DNA of 64,000 nucleotides from Woeseia sp034521225 (GTDB lineage Bacteria; Pseudomonadota; Gammaproteobacteria; Steroidobacterales; Woeseiaceae), in contig JAXHMR010000002.1 in the NCBI GenBank assembly GCA_034521225.1, positions 310,001-374,000 of the forward strand, given 5' to 3'. The notes below the pieces were generated by a model, which was given only the letters and a program-made list of their open reading frames with translations, was not told where the DNA came from and ran no database searches. Of the stretch, positions 60,747-64,000 are shown piece by piece. Made by a program: the position numbers and the translations under genes. The first letter of the stretch is position 1. Each line of letters begins with the position of its first letter.

Positions 60747-62959
60747 ATGGCCGTGCGAGACTGTTTTACGGGCGCCTTACTGACACTGCTGGTGGTGCCG
60801 GGCCTATTGACTGCACAGGAATTGACCGGATTCGGCGAGCGGCCACGCATGGAAGCCGTTGTGCTCGACAGGCTGCCGGTGCTCGATGGCGACGTCCTCA
60901 ACGACCCCGCGTGGCAAGGCATGCAGCCGGCGACCGGCTTCCGGCAAATACAGCCGGCCGAGGGCCGGCCTGCGAGTCAGAAGACGGAAGTCTACCTGGG
61001 CTACAGTGACATTGCCCTGTACATAGGTGTAATTGCATGGGATGACAAGCCCTCCGGCATTATTGCTCTCGGACAGCCGTCGGGACTCTTCACTTGCCGA
61101 CACCGACAGCTTCCAGATCGTTATCGACGGTCTGCGTGACCGGCAGAACGGTTTCGTCTTCGGCACCAATCCGGCCGGCATCCAGTACGACGGCCAGGTA
61201 ACGCGGGAAGGCAGCAGCTGCGGGTGGCGGTGGTTTTAACCGGAATTGGGATGCCAGCTGGAACGTGCGCGCGGCAATTTCCGATATTGGCTGGAGTGCC
61301 GAGTTCGAAATCCCGTTCCGCACCTTGCGGTACGGAAGCGGTGATGACCAGACATGGGGTATCAATTTCCAGCGCAACATCCGGCGCAATAACGAAGTCG
61401 CTTTCTGGGCGCCCTTGTCGCGCCAACGCAACCTGTTCCGCGTGTCGCAAGCGGGAACGGTTTCCAACCTGTCGCCGCCGCCGCAGCGCAACCTGAAGAT
61501 TACGCCCTATCTGCTTGCCAAGGCCGGCCGCGTGGCGGCACGCTGGCCGGCACCGAAACCGACGAGGAGTTCGGCTTCGACATCAAGTACTCGATCACGC
61601 TCCAGCCTGACGCTCGATGCCACCTACAACACGGATTTTGCGCAGGTCGAGGCGGACGAGCAGCAGGTAAATCTCGATCGTTTCAGCCTGTTCTTCCCGG
61701 AAAAGCGGCCGTTCTTTCTTGAAAATGCGGGGCTGTTCTCGGTAGGCAATCCGGGACAGGTCGAACTGTTTTTCAGCCGGCGTATCGGAGTCGGCCCCGG
61801 CGGTATCCCGATACCGATCGACGGCGGGGTTAGGCTGTCAGGAAAGATTGGCGGCAACACCAATGTCGGATTCCTGCACATGGCGGCCGACGGGCGTTGA
61901 CGGCGTCGCGTCCGCCAACAACTATACCGCGGCGCGCCTGAGCCAGCGGAGCCGCCTGGGCCGCTCGTCGGTAGGATTCCTGGCCGTCAATCGCTGATGG
62001 TGACGGGACCCTCACTGGTGACAGTTCGACAGATGACAACCAGACGTACGCTATCGACGGCCGCTGGGGCATTGGGGAGAACATCGTTCTGGACGCCTGG
62101 GCAGCGAAGACTGAAACGCCAGGCCTTACCGGCCGCGATGATGCCTTCGCCGTGAAGGCCGATTACAGCTCGGCGACCTGGGCGTCGCGCCTTAATTACA
62201 CGGAGGTCGGTGAGGACTTCAACCCGGAAGTGGGTTTCCTCTCACGCACGGAATACCGGCGTGGCGAAGCATTCGTGATGCGCCGCATCCGGCCCGATGA
62301 CCCGTGGGGCCTGCTCGAGATTCGGCCGCATGCTTCGTGGACCGGCTTCTGGGACTTCGAGGGTTTCCAGGAAACCGGCTTCATTCACGTCGACTCCCAC
62401 TGGGAATGGCCCAGCGGTCTCGAGCTGCATACCGGCATGAATTTCACGAAGTCAGGCGTCAGGCAGCCTTCGAGATCGTGGATGGCGTGACGGTTCAGCC
62501 CGGTACCTACGATCACGAGGAAGTCCAACTGGTTTTTTTCACCAACCAGAGCCTGCCGCTGTCTTTTAATACGCGCGTCGTAGCCGGCGGGCGATTCGGT
62601 GGCGACCGACTGACGCTCGAACCGGTCGTCCGCTATCGCATTGGCGAGCGGTTCCGGTCGGAATTGTCGTTGAGCCACAACGACTTCGATTTGCCGGTAC
62701 CGAACGGCGAGTTCTCCGTCAATCTGACACGCTTGCGGCTGTCGTATTCGTTCACGCCGAAGATTCTGTTGCAGGCACTGGTGCAGCACAACGACAACAC
62801 CGATGTCCTGGCGGCGAACCTGCGCTTTTCGTGGCTGCAGTCGGCAAATTCAGGCTTGTACGTCGTTTATAACGAAGTTGACGAGGGAGGCGTCGGGCAC
62901 TGCCGCGTGGCCGTGAATTCATTATCAAGTACAGCCACATATTTGATATCTTCAATTGA
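60747..62959 (+). CDS. DUF5916 protein with CBM9-like N-terminus, outer-membrane barrel, frameshifted
   Basis: About 737 residues. Signal MAVRDCFTGALLTLLVVPGL cleaved after LTA; an in-frame TTG at 60711 is also possible. The N-terminal beta-sandwich has PVLDGDVLNDPAWQGMQP and TEVYLGYSDIALYIGVIAWD. The DUF5916 part has FRTLRYGSGDDQTWGINFQR, FFPEKRPFFLENAGLF and FSRRIG, all typical. Four or more frame changes (near 61070, 61215, 61555, 61900 and 62465). The C-terminus forms amphipathic strands and ends SHIFDIFN. Role unknown; often linked to polysaccharide or peptide use. Confidence 0.78.
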
Positions 62960-63022
62960 CGTACCGCAGCGGCCGTCAGAACAAGGCATGGTGCCGTAAC
63001 GCAGCGCGCGGACAGGCTGCCA

Positions 63023-63203
63023 GCCCGGATTATCCATGAACGTTTGCCTTTGGTGGTAGGTGCAGTGCTACCGGGGAGAGCTTTTCAGGGACGCTGTGGA
63101 AGAGCGTCCCGTACGCTCTGTGCCGGACGTCCCTGTCCGGCACAGCCCTCGGAGCACGCCTCCGCTTGCCCTGATTCTGTGCCCGTTCATGAATAATCCG
63201 GGC
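63023..63203. mobile_element. MITE-like element with 20-bp terminal inverted repeats
   Basis: Ends GCCCGGATTATCCATGAACG (63023-63042) and CGTTCATGAATAATCCGGGC (63184-63203) are inverted with one mismatch. Inside are two perfect hairpins: GGGACGCT / AGCGTCCC (63088-63110) and GTGCCGGAC / GTCCGGCAC (63120-63143). 181 bp, no coding capacity. It ends 28 bases before the next gene start. Confidence 0.7.
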
Positions 63204-63230
63204 TCTGGAGGTTTAAAGGGGAGGTTTAAA

Positions 63231-64000
63231 ATGAGTGCGAAGGTATTGCTGGTAACGGTTCTTGCCGCGCTGGTCGCGGCCGGCAGCGGGTACGCGGAGG
63301 AGCGCCCGCGGGCGCGTGATGTCGGCCTCGTTGTCGGCACGTTCCCGACCGGGCCGCTGAATGCAATTACCGATGTTGACGATGTGCTGGTCGGTCATGC
63401 GACACGCATCGAGGGGGACGATATCCGGACCGGCGTTACGGCCATTATTCCGGCACCCGGCAACCTGTATAGCGCACCCGGTGCCGGCCTGGATCCATGT
63501 CGGCAACGGCTACGGCAAGCTGATAGGCGAGACGCAGGCACGTGAGTTCGGTGAAATAGAGACGCCGATCCTGCTGACCTGCACGCTGTGTGTGTGGAGC
63601 GCCGCAAATGCGCTTAAGGAGTGGGTCTACTACGCAGCCGGGCATGGGCGAGCACACTGTTAACCCGATCGGTCGGCGAAACCAATGATGCGCGGGTCAG
63701 CAACATGTGGGCTGACCCGATTCAGCGTGACGAGGTATTTGAAGCGCTTAACACGGCGAGCGGCGGACCTGTCGCCGAAGGCAGTGTCGGTGGCGGCACC
63801 GGCACGCAGGCATTCGGCTGGAAGGGTGGTATCGGCACAAGTTCACGTGTACTGCCGGAATCGCTTGGCGGGTACACGATCGGCGTTCTGGTGCAGACGA
63901 ATTACGGCGGCACGCTGACGATGAACGGGGCGCCGGTCGGCCGCGAACTTGAAAATTACTCGTTTCGCCGGGAACTTGAAGCCGTTGCTGCTGACGCACA
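63231..64000 (+). CDS. P1 family (DmpA) peptidase, 5' part, frameshifted
   Basis: Open to the right edge. ATG at 63231 with GGGGAGG six bases upstream. Signal MSAKVLLVTVLAALVAAGSG cleaved before EERPR. LNAITDVDDVLVGHATRI and RTGVTAIIPAPGN match the DmpA start. Frame changes near 63490 and 63650. Then GETNDARVSNMWADPI, GPVAEGSVGGGTGTQAFGWK, and GGIGTSSRVLPES with the autoproteolysis Ser/Thr region of the Ntn-like fold. DmpA cleaves N-terminal D-Ala or L-amino acids from peptides. Confidence 0.82.

Overview
The window looks like chromosomal DNA of a marine or sediment gammaproteobacterium, possibly related to the Woeseiaceae; this placement is an inference from gene content only. Pointers are an MSHA pilus cluster, a PAPS-type sulfate reduction set (cysJIH with cysB and cysG), a sodium:solute symporter and an NhaC antiporter, many exported peptidases and amidohydrolases, and a high-GC backbone. 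A palindromic repeat family occupies at least 14 intergenic sites.

Layout. 1-7.9 kb: 3' part of an MSHA operon (mshG end, a minor prepilin, mshA, mshC, mshD, mshO, mshP, mshQ), then a PagP-like barrel protein. 8.6-18.4 kb: a more AT-rich surface-polysaccharide island. Four forward genes (unknown, UPF0104 membrane protein, GT4 glycosyltransferase, methyltransferase) converge on a reverse cluster (GT-C/TPR-type membrane protein, GT2 glycosyltransferase, rmlB, rmlA, rmlC, rmlD) that makes dTDP-L-rhamnose. 18.5-19.1 kb: pilA with a sigma-54 promoter and a terminator. 19.4-26.9 kb: sulfur assimilation (cysJ, cysI, cysH, cysB, cysG), with a 30-bp tandem repeat and a possible Met/Cys-containing leader ORF. 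26.9-48.4 kb: mixed metabolism and transport (M20 dipeptidase, aldo/keto reductase, spermidine-dehydrogenase-like flavoprotein, AbgT, metallo-beta-lactamase-fold protein, extracellular nuclease, cupin, S9 peptidase, D-aminoacylase-like amidohydrolase, M23 peptidase, SSF symporter, NhaC, DAO oxidoreductase). 48.7-51.5 kb: a GEMM-I cyclic-di-GMP riboswitch ahead of a large lipoprotein with Ig/cadherin-like repeats. 51.5-64 kb: ferredoxin-NADP reductase, AbgB-like M20 hydrolase, M24 peptidase, a circularly permuted D-amino-acid-oxidase-like protein, BKACE protein, Asp/Glu racemase, D-cysteine desulfhydrase-like enzyme, DUF5916 protein, a MITE-like element and a P1 (DmpA) peptidase that runs off the end.

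Themes. Pili, c-di-GMP control and polysaccharide genes fit a surface-attached life. The peptidases, deacylase, racemase and D-amino-acid enzymes fit use of peptide and cell-wall debris. CysJIH, siroheme synthase CysG and regulator CysB form a complete route from PAPS to sulfide.

Quality warning. Many genes are split by one-base frame changes although the protein sequence continues cleanly in the next frame. The island at 8.6-18.4 kb is worst (a break roughly every 50-150 bp), cysJIH is intermediate, and many genes beyond 25 kb are intact. This pattern fits uncorrected sequencing indels better than gene decay. Coordinates of frameshifted genes are outer limits of the recognisable protein.
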